Below, piece after piece: positions 1-6,513 of a DNA stretch of 9,822 nt. The stretch comes from Gammaproteobacteria bacterium (GTDB lineage: Bacteria; Pseudomonadota; Gammaproteobacteria; Competibacterales; Competibacteraceae). The DNA is taken from contig PWUP01000020.1 in NCBI GenBank assembly GCA_003562535.1, positions 1-9,822 on the forward strand. The letters run 5' to 3'. The translations under genes were made by a program, and so were the position numbers. A model generated the notes under the pieces. That model ran no database searches. It worked only from the letters and a program-made list of their open reading frames with translations, and was not told where the DNA came from. Every line of letters starts with the position of its first letter. The first letter of the stretch is position 1.

Positions 1-409
1 ATCTTCATTAATTTGTTTTATTTTAGCCCCTCTAAAAAGGTATAAAGGCGAATCCCCAACGCTGATCCAGTTCACTCTATCTCGACTTACAACCCCAGCC
101 AGATAAGTTGCCCCCCATACCTAGCGTGCCTGTACCATCCTGGATTAATGTCTGTATCTGCTTATTACCCTCTTGTAACGAAACAGCAAGACTTTCCACC
201 ACATCGCCAGAAAAGCCACGCGTATTGAAGGTTTGGGCATAAGTATTGACCAAAGTCTGGCTGGCAAGATCACCGGCAGCATGGCCGCCCATACCATCAG
301 ATAAAACAAATCCCAAGCTTTTCTGATCAGCAGACTCAAGCCATAAACAAGAATCTTCTTGATAAGCTCTATCGCCTTGATGGCTAGAAGATGAATATAA
401 AAAACTCAT
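1..409 (-). pseudogene. PP2C-family serine/threonine protein phosphatase, 5' part only, frameshifted
   Basis: N-terminal part of a metal-dependent PP2C-type protein phosphatase, which removes phosphate from Ser/Thr residues of cytoplasmic proteins. Visible motifs are GDRAYQED near the N-terminus (family form RxxNED, here with Gln for Asn) and the metal-binding loop LSDGMGGHAAGD. The frame that starts at 409 runs into a stop at 77-79. However, the minus-1-shifted frame from about 111 down to base 1 continues the family pattern: GAT-YLAG, then NWISVGDSPLYLFRG, the usual 'W.s.GDSr.Y..r.g' stretch. The break lies in six G (C on the plus strand) at 111-116, where five would restore GMGAT. An ATG at 433 is also open, but ATG 409 is preferred because AAAGGA lies nine bases upstream, while 433 has no ribosome site. 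The rest of the gene is beyond the left edge. It is a real mutation, a phase-variable tract or a sequencing error. The family call is secure; the target and any partner kinase are not visible. Confidence 0.82.
111..116. other. Frameshift point: six-C homopolymer
   Basis: On the minus strand the tract reads ATGGGGGGCAACT. With five G it would read Met-Gly-Ala-Thr, the expected PP2C continuation. With six G the frame moves and ends 11 codons after the tract. The downstream 36 or so codons in the other frame are clean and family-like, so the lesion is one extra base. Confidence 0.8.
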
Positions 410-487
410 ATATTTAAATCCTTTAATAAGCATTGGTTGTTTAAATGCGACTTGCCAAGCCTCACCCTTCAGCCATTCCGAAACGCA

Positions 488-607
488 TCAATCCAGAGCA
501 GTTGCCCTATGATCTGAACCTGCGATCGCCTGGTTGCGGAATTCCTGCGGTGTCAGGCCGCACCATGACTTGAAGGCGCGGCTAAAAGTAAAGTGGATCC
601 CACCGTC
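488..607 (-). pseudogene. C-terminal remnant of an AraC-family transcriptional regulator
   Basis: About 39 codons on the minus strand read DGGIHFTFSRAFKSW, then CGLTPQEFRNQ, then a tail and TGA at 488-490. This is the second helix-turn-helix of AraC/XylS regulators, where the pattern is (s/g)-hFsRaFK--fG-tP-eyR. Going upstream the frame closes at TAA (623-625), no start codon is present, and the N-terminal effector domain and first helix-turn-helix (over 200 residues) are absent. The fragment therefore cannot make a working regulator. It lies between the PP2C fragment and aroE, next to an inverted repeat, which fits an old deletion or insertion junction. Bases 434-487, between this scrap and the PP2C gene, show nothing I recognise. 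Confidence 0.75.
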
Positions 608-628
608 AAGACAAAAAAGGTCTTAATT

Positions 629-679
629 TAAGTTATGCCCTCCACTGTAGCTGCAGCGGAACAGCGCTGCCATAACTTA
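629..679 (-). terminator. Inverted repeat with nested hairpin at the aroE stop codon, possible terminator
   Basis: TAAGTTATG (629-637) and CATAACTTA (671-679) are perfect 9-base inverted arms; the right arm includes the aroE stop codon. Inside lies a second hairpin, GCAGCG (653-658) with CGCTGC (665-670) and a six-base loop. Read in the aroE direction, a run of six T (613-618) follows ten bases beyond the outer arm, and a small AAGAC/GTCTT pair (608-612, 620-624) surrounds that run. This could end aroE transcription, although the T-run is farther from the stem than in a classic intrinsic terminator. It could equally be the end of a decayed mobile element. Confidence 0.4.
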
Positions 680-1507
680 CTGATAAGTGACCAATCCAGA
701 ACGTAACTGCTTTAAAACGCTGTGAGTTTCTGGGCGCACCCCGCGCCATACGGCGAAGGATTCGGCGGCTTGTTCAACCAGCATACCTAGACCATCCCGA
801 GTCCATGCCGCGCCCTCGGCCTGCGCCCAGCGCATAAACGGCGTGGGGTGTGCGGCATACATTAAATCATAAGCACCGCTACCGCTGTGAATCATCCCGG
901 CGGGCAGGGCAGGGCATTGGTTATCCAGGCTGGCGGCGGTGGCATTGATCAGTAGATCGAAGCGATCACCGGCCAACTCAGCCAAACCGCAGCCGCTGAC
1001 CGGCCCCAAATCGCTAAACCGCTCAGCCAGTTCCAGGGCTTTGCTGGCGGTGCGATTAGCAATCACGAGCTCGCCGGGTTGCGTGGCCAGCAGTGCCGCC
1101 AGTATCCCGGCAGCAGCGCCCCCGGCACCGATCACCACAATCCGCTGGTCTTGCAGGGTGCAGCCCTGATTGACCGTTAAATCACGCAGCAGCCCCGGCC
1201 CGTCAGTGTTATCGCCATAAACCCGATCACGCTCCAGCACCAGAGTATTCACCGCCTCGGCGCGGGCTGCGCGCTCGCTATGCTGCGAGGCATACTGCCA
1301 GGCGTCCGGCTTAAACGGCACGGTGACATTCAGCCCCTTGCCACCGGCGGCACGAAACTCATCCACCGTCTGAGCAAAGCCCTCCAGCGGTGCCAGCAGA
1401 GCGCTGTAGCTTAAATCCTGGCCGGTTTGGGCGGCAAACGCTGCATGGATACGCGGCGATTGGCTGTGGCTGATGGGGTGGCCTACCACCGCATAGCGAT
1501 CGGTCAT
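677..1507 (-). CDS. aroE: Shikimate dehydrogenase (NADP+), AroE
   Basis: Reduces 3-dehydroshikimate to shikimate with NADPH, the fourth step of the shikimate pathway to aromatic amino acids and folate precursors; cytoplasmic. The 276 residues match the family length. The N-terminal substrate domain shows HPISHSQSP (10-18) and NVTVPFK with catalytic Lys66; the partner Asp102 lies in GDNTDG. The nucleotide domain shows the glycine loop GAGGAAAG (127-134) and the NRT motif (151-153) that reads the NADP phosphate. DLMYAAHPTPF and DGLGMLVEQAAESF are the usual C-terminal blocks. I start at ATG 1507, not at the in-frame ATG 21 bases upstream, because its A overlaps the last base of the hemB stop (TAATG) and GGCGGAG lies just before it inside hemB. 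Translation is thus probably coupled to hemB. The gene appears intact. Confidence 0.96.
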   Translation of the reverse strand: MTDRYAVVGHPISHSQSPRIHAAFAAQTGQDLSYSALLAPLEGFAQTVDEFRAAGGKGLNVTVPFKPDAWQYASQHSERAARAEAVNTLVLERDRVYGDNTDGPGLLRDLTVNQGCTLQDQRIVVIGAGGAAAGILAALLATQPGELVIANRTASKALELAERFSDLGPVSGCGLAELAGDRFDLLINATAASLDNQCPALPAGMIHSGSGAYDLMYAAHPTPFMRWAQAEGAAWTRDGLGMLVEQAAESFAVWRGVRPETHSVLKQLRSGLVTYQ

Positions 1508-2526
1508 TACTCCGCCTCGCGTAACCAAGTGGCCGCTTGCTTGGCGAAATAGGTTAAGATGCCATCAGCCCCCGCTCGTTTAAAGCCCAGCAGCGCTTCC
1601 ATAATCACGGCTTTTTCATCCAGCCAGCCATGACGGGCGGCCGCCATCAACATCGCGTATTCGCCGCTGACCTGATAGGCGAATGTGGGGACGCCGTAAT
1701 GGTCTTTGACTCGGCGAACAATATCCAAATAGGGCATACCGGGTTTGACCATGATCATATCAGCGCCTTCTTGCAGATCCAGTCCGACTTCGCGCAGCGC
1801 CTCGTCGCTGTTGGCGGGGTCCATCTGGTAGCTGTATTTATTGCCGCCGCCGAGATTGCCTGCCGAGCCAACGGCATCGCGGAACGGGCCGTAAAAGCTG
1901 GAAGCGTATTTGGCGGCATAGGACAGGATACGGGTGTAGATATAGCCAGAGGCTTCCAAGGCTTGGCGGATTGCCCCGATGCGGCCATCCATCATATCGG
2001 AGGGGGCGACGATATCAGCCCCAGCTTTGGCATGGGACAGGGCTTGGCGCACCAGCACCTCAACCGTTTCGTCGTTAAGCACATAGCCGCTGTCATCGAG
2101 CAGGCCGTCTTGGCCATGACTGGTAAACGGGTCCAGCGCGACATCGGTAATCACGCCCAGGTTAGGATAATGCTGCTTGAGTGCGCGCACACAGCGCTGG
2201 GCGAGTCCGTCGGGATTATAGGCTTCGCGAGCGTCCAGTGATTTGACCTCCAACGGAGTCACCGGAAATAAAGCCACGGCGGGAATGCCCAGAGCCTCTA
2301 GGGTTGCGGCTTCTTCCAGTACGAGATCAATGCTGAGGCGTTCCACCCCCGGCATGGAGGGTACGGCCTCGCGCTGGCCGCTGCCTTCCAGTACGAACAG
2401 CGGTAAGATTAAATCGGCAGCGGTTAAGGCATGTTCGCGCATCAGACGCCGTGAAAACACATCGCGGCGCATCCGCCGTGGGCGGGAATGGGGGTACCTG
2501 CTGGTGATAATTTGAGGTTGAGACAT
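1507..2526 (-). CDS. hemB: Delta-aminolevulinic acid dehydratase (porphobilinogen synthase), HemB
   Basis: Condenses two 5-aminolevulinate molecules into porphobilinogen, the common precursor of haem, sirohaem and cobalamin; cytoplasmic octamer. The 339 residues form a complete TIM-barrel enzyme. The two Schiff-base lysines are Lys206 in SYAAKYASSFYGPFRDA and Lys261 in MVKPGMPYLD. SDMMDGRIGAIR (176-187) and YQVSGEYAML (284-293) are family signatures. The metal loop reads DVALDPFTSHGQDG (128-141), with no cysteines where zinc enzymes have three. It should therefore be of the Mg-dependent, Pseudomonas-like type. An upstream in-frame ATG at 2703 would add 59 residues that overlap the response-regulator gene and resemble nothing. 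ATG 2526 starts the family-like text and has GCGGAG upstream, though spaced a little far. It is followed by aroE with a one-base overlap. Confidence 0.97.
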   Translation of the reverse strand: MSQPQIITSRYPHSRPRRMRRDVFSRRLMREHALTAADLILPLFVLEGSGQREAVPSMPGVERLSIDLVLEEAATLEALGIPAVALFPVTPLEVKSLDAREAYNPDGLAQRCVRALKQHYPNLGVITDVALDPFTSHGQDGLLDDSGYVLNDETVEVLVRQALSHAKAGADIVAPSDMMDGRIGAIRQALEASGYIYTRILSYAAKYASSFYGPFRDAVGSAGNLGGGNKYSYQMDPANSDEALREVGLDLQEGADMIMVKPGMPYLDIVRRVKDHYGVPTFAYQVSGEYAMLMAAARHGWLDEKAVIMEALLGFKRAGADGILTYFAKQAATWLREAE

Positions 2527-2557
2527 CGCTGTGTGAGCTCCGCAGTAAACAGCGGGC

Positions 2558-2566
2558 ATTATCGCA
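2558..2566 (-). promoter_or_regulatory. Candidate extended -10 promoter for hemB-aroE
   Basis: On the minus strand TGCGATAAT, an extended -10 element (TGn followed by GATAAT), lies about 32 bases upstream of the hemB ATG. No good -35 box is visible, as is usual for extended -10 promoters. The 88-base gap after the response-regulator gene has no clear terminator, so hemB may also receive read-through. Confidence 0.35.
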
Positions 2567-2614
2567 CAGATTGGCTTACTGAGTGCTTGACGCTGCCGCG
2601 TTATGGGCGGTGAG

Positions 2615-3349
2615 TCAAGCGTGAGACTGAGCGGTCGCTGACCAGCGGGTCGCTTTTTTTTGCGGCTGAGCGCGACGGTTGGAAAAGCGATAGCCCACAC
2701 CACGCACCGATTGAATCAAACGGTGATACCCTGACGTTTCTAGGGCTTTGCGTAAACGCCGGATGTAAACATCGACTGTGCGCGCATCGATATCCTTCAC
2801 CCGTCCCCACACCTGTTCGAGCAACTGATGACGAGTGTAGGCTTGATCGGGATTGGCCATTAAAAATGCCAGCAATCGGAACTCGGTAGGGCCCATGTGC
2901 AGGGTTTGATCGCCAACACTGACCCGACAACTGATCCGATCTAAGAGCAATTCACCCGCCCGCAAGCGGGCATCCCGGCCTTCAGGGGTATTCAAGCGCA
3001 ACATCGCCCGGATACGCGCCAACAACTCATGAGTAGAGAACGGTTGGGTGAGGTAAATATCCACCTCGTTGTGCAAACGTAAAAATTGATGATCAGAGTC
3101 AAGATGATCGGTTAGGATGAGCATCGGGGCGATGGGTGGTAGTGACTCATGCCATTGCTGGCAAAGTTCTGGTGCATCAGGCAAATCCCAATCCAGCAGG
3201 ATCAGATCAGGCACTGCGGCAATCAGTTGGGCGCGTGCTTCATCGCTATCCGTTGCTTCTAGGGTGCGGTAGCCGAACTCGCGCAGGGCAAAACATAAGA
3301 GTTCGCGTAGAGTTTGGTCGCTTTCAATGACTAAAAGGGTGGCTGTCAT
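2615..3349 (-). CDS. PhoB-like OmpR-family response regulator with degenerate receiver
   Basis: Two-domain transcription factor of 244 residues. The N-terminal receiver (about 1-120) keeps the phosphoacceptor Asp53 in LILLDWDLPD and Thr80. The usual acidic pair is E9-S10 (then Asp11), and the near-invariant Lys of 'TKPF' is Gln102 (LTQPF, codon CAA at 3044-3046). The C-terminal winged helix (about 128-224) is very PhoB-like: MGPTEFRLLAFLM, RTVDVYIRRLRKALE and SVRGVGYRFS, with recognition-helix residues close to those of PhoB. A 20-residue basic tail follows. No sensor kinase gene adjoins it: downstream is hemB, and upstream is a divergent chemoreceptor gene. No strong ribosome site precedes ATG 3349, which is AT-rich. 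It may be phoB itself in this lineage or a paralogue. Loss of the Lys suggests weakened or phosphorylation-independent switching. Confidence 0.88.
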   Translation of the reverse strand: MTATLLVIESDQTLRELLCFALREFGYRTLEATDSDEARAQLIAAVPDLILLDWDLPDAPELCQQWHESLPPIAPMLILTDHLDSDHQFLRLHNEVDIYLTQPFSTHELLARIRAMLRLNTPEGRDARLRAGELLLDRISCRVSVGDQTLHMGPTEFRLLAFLMANPDQAYTRHQLLEQVWGRVKDIDARTVDVYIRRLRKALETSGYHRLIQSVRGVGYRFSNRRAQPQKKATRWSATAQSHA

Positions 3350-3371
3350 TAATTAATAATCAAATTTACGG

Positions 3372-3400
3372 CTGTCCAGTGACATTTACTGACTATACAG
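3372..3400. promoter_or_regulatory. Imperfect 29-base palindrome in the divergent intergenic region, candidate operator
   Basis: CTGTnnAGTnA (3372-3382) faces TnACTnnACAG (3390-3400), with 8 of 11 positions paired. It lies 23-51 bases upstream of the response-regulator start and about 170 bases before the chemoreceptor start. I do not see the spaced CTGTCAT direct repeats of a standard Pho box. It could serve autoregulation of the regulator gene; this is inference from position and symmetry only. Confidence 0.3.
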
Positions 3401-3504
3401 ACCGGATGTTACAAGCTGATGGCAGAGGGTTGGCTGGATTGGGCGTGCTGCCCTTTTAAAGATCGCTTGCACAGTATTAATAGTGTTAATGTTATTAAAT
3501 GGTG

Positions 3505-3532
3505 TAAACTTTCTGGGTTAATCTGCCGTTAA
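3505..3532 (+). promoter_or_regulatory. FliA (sigma-28)-like promoter for the chemoreceptor gene
   Basis: TAAACTTT (3505-3512), then 12 bases, then GCCGTTAA (3525-3532). The enterobacterial sigma-28 consensus is TAAAGTTT-N11-GCCGATAA, so each box differs at one position and the spacer is one base long. It would start RNA some 30 bases before the chemoreceptor ATG at 3569. Chemoreceptor genes are typical sigma-28 targets. Just upstream, TTAATA (3477-3482) and TATTAA (3493-3498) form a small inverted repeat of unknown meaning. Confidence 0.5.
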
Positions 3533-3568
3533 GCACTACTTTTAGAGTCCATCAAAGGTTGTCATTGC

Positions 3569-5341
3569 ATGAAATTAGGAACACGGGTTACTTTGATTAC
3601 CGTTGGTGCCATCGCTGTGACAGCGCTGGTGGGTATGTGGGTACAAAAGGAGCGTTTGCACCAGCAAGGCTTAGCGCTGATTGAGTCGGCGATGCGTGGC
3701 TATTTGCTCGAAGCCGAGAGTATGACTCGGTCGATGTCATACCTCAACGAGCAAGGGGCGTTTGATCGCTCCCGCCTGTTGGAAAAACTGCACCAAACCG
3801 GTATGGACAACTACCGTGATACGACATTGTATCGCACAGTACCGGTGGTTGCGGCTTGGGAGGCGGTTAACGCGGCAGCCGTGCATGAGGATTATGAGTT
3901 TCGCGTGGTGCGCTCACAGGCTCGCAATCCTGATAACGAACCACGTACCCCGCTGGAACAACACTTACTGAGAGAATTGGAGCAGAGTGAGGCCACGGAG
4001 CTGTTTATTGAAGACCGTCAAGCGGGGGTGTTGGCCTATGCGCGTCCGGTGATCATGACTCCAGATTGTTTAGCATGTCATGGTGATCCAGCACGTAGCG
4101 TGACTGGAGACGGCAAGGATGTGCTTGGCTTTCCCATGGAAAATTGGCAGGAAGGAGACCGGCGCGGGGTCTATATTCTCACCAGTTCGGTCTCAAGGGT
4201 GGATGATACGGTTAATGCGGGTTTGATCAGTGCAGCCGCATGGACACTGCCGGTGGTGTTGATGGTCGGTATGCTGGCGTTTTTCGAAATACGCCGCCGT
4301 CTGGTCACACCGATCGCCGCCAATATTCAGGTGTTGAAATCGATTGCTCAAGGGGATTTAACGGTCAGCGCTCAGGTGTCTGGAGACCGTGAAATGGCAG
4401 ATTTAGCTACGGCTATCAACCATACCAACAGCAATTTGCGGGCTATGATCGGGCGACTTCAGGGCAGTGCTGCTGAGCTGATCGAGATATCAGAGTCGCT
4501 GTCTGCCACGTCCGCGACTATGGCGTCTGCCTCTGAGGAATTAAATGCCCAAGCCACAACGGTTGCTGCGGCCGGTGAAGAGCTGACGGTTAATATGCAG
4601 AGCATGGCGTGCTCATCGACCGAGGTCTCCGAGTCAACCACCACAGTGGCTTCAGCCGTCGAAGAGATTGACGCCTCGATCCAAGAAGCCTCCAGTAATT
4701 GCGCCGAAGAATCACGCATTGCCCGTGAAGCTTATGCCCGCACGAGCGAAGCGCGTGAAGTGATGACCCATCTGGGCAACAGCGCTCAAGAGATCGGTCA
4801 AGTCGTCGAGTTGATTCAACACATCGCTAGCCAGACCAAATTACTGGCGCTAAACGCTACCATCGAGGCGGCCAGTGCTGGCTCGGCGGGTAAGGGATTT
4901 GCGGTTGTCGCCAATGAAGTCAAAGAACTGGCTCGCCAGACCGCCGATGCCACTGGAAAAATTTCTGAGCAGATAAAAGGCATACAAGCCAGCGCCGCCA
5001 ACTCGGTGACCACTATTGAACAAATAAGCGGCGTGATTGAAAAAGTGAGTGTGATTGCTGAAAATATCGCGCTTTCCGTTCAGCAGCAATCGGAGGCCAT
5101 CAGCAAGATTGCCCACACCACGGATCGGGTGTCTCGGTCAGCGCAGGATATGTCGGTTAGTGCGAAAGAGTCGGTAATGGGGACGACAGAGGTTGCCGAT
5201 AATATCCACGGGGTCAGCGAAGCGTCACAGGATATTGCCCGCAGTGCGGCAGAAGTTCGGGAACGCGCTTGGCGACTATCACAATCGGCTCAAGCGACGC
5301 AGGAGGCGGTGTCTCGTTTTCAGCTCCCTGAGTCCTCTTAG
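3569..5341 (+). CDS. Methyl-accepting chemotaxis protein with haem c-type (CxxCH) periplasmic sensor domain
   Basis: Inner-membrane chemoreceptor of 590 residues that would control the CheA kinase and so flagellar rotation. The first membrane helix is about residues 5-24. The periplasmic domain (about 25-216) contains PDCLACHGDP, a CxxCH haem c attachment motif with Cys167, Cys170 and His171 (4067-4081). Together with the length and the 'Y.. P..YA.P' style blocks around it, this fits the Tll0287-like (DUF3365) haem domain. The second membrane helix is about 218-239. HAMP (about 240-297) begins RRRLVTPI. The signalling coiled coil runs to the C-terminus; its tip is QTKLLALNATIEAASAG followed by SAGKGFAVVANEVKELARQT. 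At the tip Ser replaces the commonly conserved Glu after 'AG'. There is no NWETF-type CheR docking tail. AAAGG ten bases upstream supports ATG 3569. Haem sensors of this type are thought to sense redox state or gases; the ligand here is unknown. Confidence 0.9.
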   Translation: MKLGTRVTLITVGAIAVTALVGMWVQKERLHQQGLALIESAMRGYLLEAESMTRSMSYLNEQGAFDRSRLLEKLHQTGMDNYRDTTLYRTVPVVAAWEAVNAAAVHEDYEFRVVRSQARNPDNEPRTPLEQHLLRELEQSEATELFIEDRQAGVLAYARPVIMTPDCLACHGDPARSVTGDGKDVLGFPMENWQEGDRRGVYILTSSVSRVDDTVNAGLISAAAWTLPVVLMVGMLAFFEIRRRLVTPIAANIQVLKSIAQGDLTVSAQVSGDREMADLATAINHTNSNLRAMIGRLQGSAAELIEISESLSATSATMASASEELNAQATTVAAAGEELTVNMQSMACSSTEVSESTTTVASAVEEIDASIQEASSNCAEESRIAREAYARTSEAREVMTHLGNSAQEIGQVVELIQHIASQTKLLALNATIEAASAGSAGKGFAVVANEVKELARQTADATGKISEQIKGIQASAANSVTTIEQISGVIEKVSVIAENIALSVQQQSEAISKIAHTTDRVSRSAQDMSVSAKESVMGTTEVADNIHGVSEASQDIARSAAEVRERAWRLSQSAQATQEAVSRFQLPESS

Positions 5342-5391
5342 CGGATCAGCAACTATAAGACCATCAGACCATTACAGTACAGGTAACCGTA

Positions 5392-6486
5392 ATGCCTACA
5401 CTTCAGGCTCCCGAACTCAATGTCCCTAAATGCGCCGCTCAGCATTACCGCACTCATGCTTATGATATGGCGACTATGGTCTCACAGCGTTTGGCGCAGC
5501 ATGAGCAATTCGAGAATTTTCTGGGTAATAACCCAGTACAGTTATTAACCATCAATCACCATAATCACGCCGCCTTTGTTGCCGAAGTCTTGGCCAGTAA
5601 TCATTACCGCTCACTCGCTCAGTCGTTACCTTGGGTGTATGCGGCCTACCATCATCAAGGGGTTCCATTCGAGTATTTCCTCGTCGAGCTGGAGCTATGG
5701 CAGCAAGTGATCCGAAACACCCTGCCGCCTGAAGCCGCTGACGCGGTGCTGCCTGTTTACGACTGGATGATTCAGGCGCATCCGCACACCATTGTCGCGG
5801 CTCAACACCACCAATCCGCTCGCCTTGATGTGCCCGCAGACTATCAGGCGCACTTCGAACAGCTTTGGGATGATCTTTTACACAGTCGTTATCCGCAGGC
5901 CGTCCAGTATTGTCGTGAGTTGCTCGCTCAAGGTATGAGCTATCAACGGCTCATGCACGATTTAATTTATCCCATTATGGTAGAGGTCGGAGCGCGTTGG
6001 GAGCAGGGCAAGCTGTCGGTTGCTACGGAACACCAGATTACGGCCATCGTCTATGCGCTATTGGCGACCCTCTATCAAGAACAGGATTTCGTTCCCATGA
6101 ACGGGGGACGTGCCGTTATCGCAGCGGTGACGCAAGAGTTTCATCAACTGGGGGCCTGGATGTTGGCGACTCATTTGGAGTTGGAGGGCTGGGATGTGAC
6201 GCAATTGGACAGCCCAGTGTCGGTGGTGACATTAACGGAAACGGTGGTGCACGTTCGCCCCCATATTGTTGCTTTGTCGGTCACCATGGTGAGCAATGTG
6301 CATGCGGCTCACGATCTCGTTGCGGCGGTGCGCCATATTGCCGCTGAGCATGATCTTAACACCCGTATCGCCGTCGGTGGGCGGGCTTTTTCTGTGGCAC
6401 CGGACTTGGCTGAGAGGCTGGCACCTGAGGTGTTTCGTGGTAATGCGTCTGAGTTTATTGAGTGGGCGCGGGGATTGGATCTATAG
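5392..6486 (+). CDS. Cobalamin (B12)-binding protein, CarH-like sensor without DNA-binding domain
   Basis: Cytoplasmic protein of 364 residues in three parts. Residues 1 to about 145 form an all-helical domain, rich in His and aromatic residues, that I cannot name. About 150-230 is the helical B12 cap domain (B12-binding-2): VGARWEQGKLSVATEH gives Trp203, then Glu213-His214, the same W-x9-EH spacing as in the CarH photoreceptor, where these residues contact the adenosyl group. About 238-362 is the Rossmann B12 domain: QEFHQLG gives Glu249-x-His251-xx-Gly254, the CarH form of the lower-ligand motif. SVTM (296-299) and VGGRAF (328-333) are further B12-fold marks. No methyltransferase, mutase or MerR part is present, so a sensory role is likelier than catalysis. 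It starts 50 bases after the chemoreceptor, with AGGTAA before ATG 5392, and lies 27 bases before the diguanylate cyclase, its likely partner. The B12 binding call is strong; light sensing is inferred. Confidence 0.88.
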   Translation: MPTLQAPELNVPKCAAQHYRTHAYDMATMVSQRLAQHEQFENFLGNNPVQLLTINHHNHAAFVAEVLASNHYRSLAQSLPWVYAAYHHQGVPFEYFLVELELWQQVIRNTLPPEAADAVLPVYDWMIQAHPHTIVAAQHHQSARLDVPADYQAHFEQLWDDLLHSRYPQAVQYCRELLAQGMSYQRLMHDLIYPIMVEVGARWEQGKLSVATEHQITAIVYALLATLYQEQDFVPMNGGRAVIAAVTQEFHQLGAWMLATHLELEGWDVTQLDSPVSVVTLTETVVHVRPHIVALSVTMVSNVHAAHDLVAAVRHIAAEHDLNTRIAVGGRAFSVAPDLAERLAPEVFRGNASEFIEWARGLDL

Positions 6487-6513
6487 CTCTGATAATGTGT
6501 TGAAATAGATTGG

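Noticed and set aside
1630..2241. Long plus-strand open frame of 203 codons opposite hemB
   Set aside because: It lies fully antisense to the well-supported hemB gene. Its text has no family signature and is explained by the codon bias of the opposite strand.
2527..2703. N-terminal extension of hemB to ATG 2703
   Set aside because: The 59 extra residues overlap the response-regulator gene in another frame, resemble no HemB, and the family text starts just after ATG 2526.
2601..2930. Minus-strand open frame of 109 codons overlapping the response regulator
   Set aside because: It is a shadow of the response-regulator C-terminal domain in a shifted frame, with no ribosome site and no recognisable motif.
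3372..3400. Pho box upstream of the PhoB-like gene
   Set aside because: Only one CTGTC-like unit is visible; the expected direct repeats at 11-base spacing are missing on both strands. The site was kept only as an unspecified palindrome.
4459..5116. Minus-strand open frames inside the chemoreceptor gene
   Set aside because: They mirror the repetitive Ala/Ser/Glu-rich coiled coil of the chemoreceptor on the other strand and show no gene signals.
5342..5391. Terminator or separate promoter between the chemoreceptor and the B12-protein gene
   Set aside because: The 50-base gap has no stable hairpin with a T-run and no convincing -35/-10 pair.
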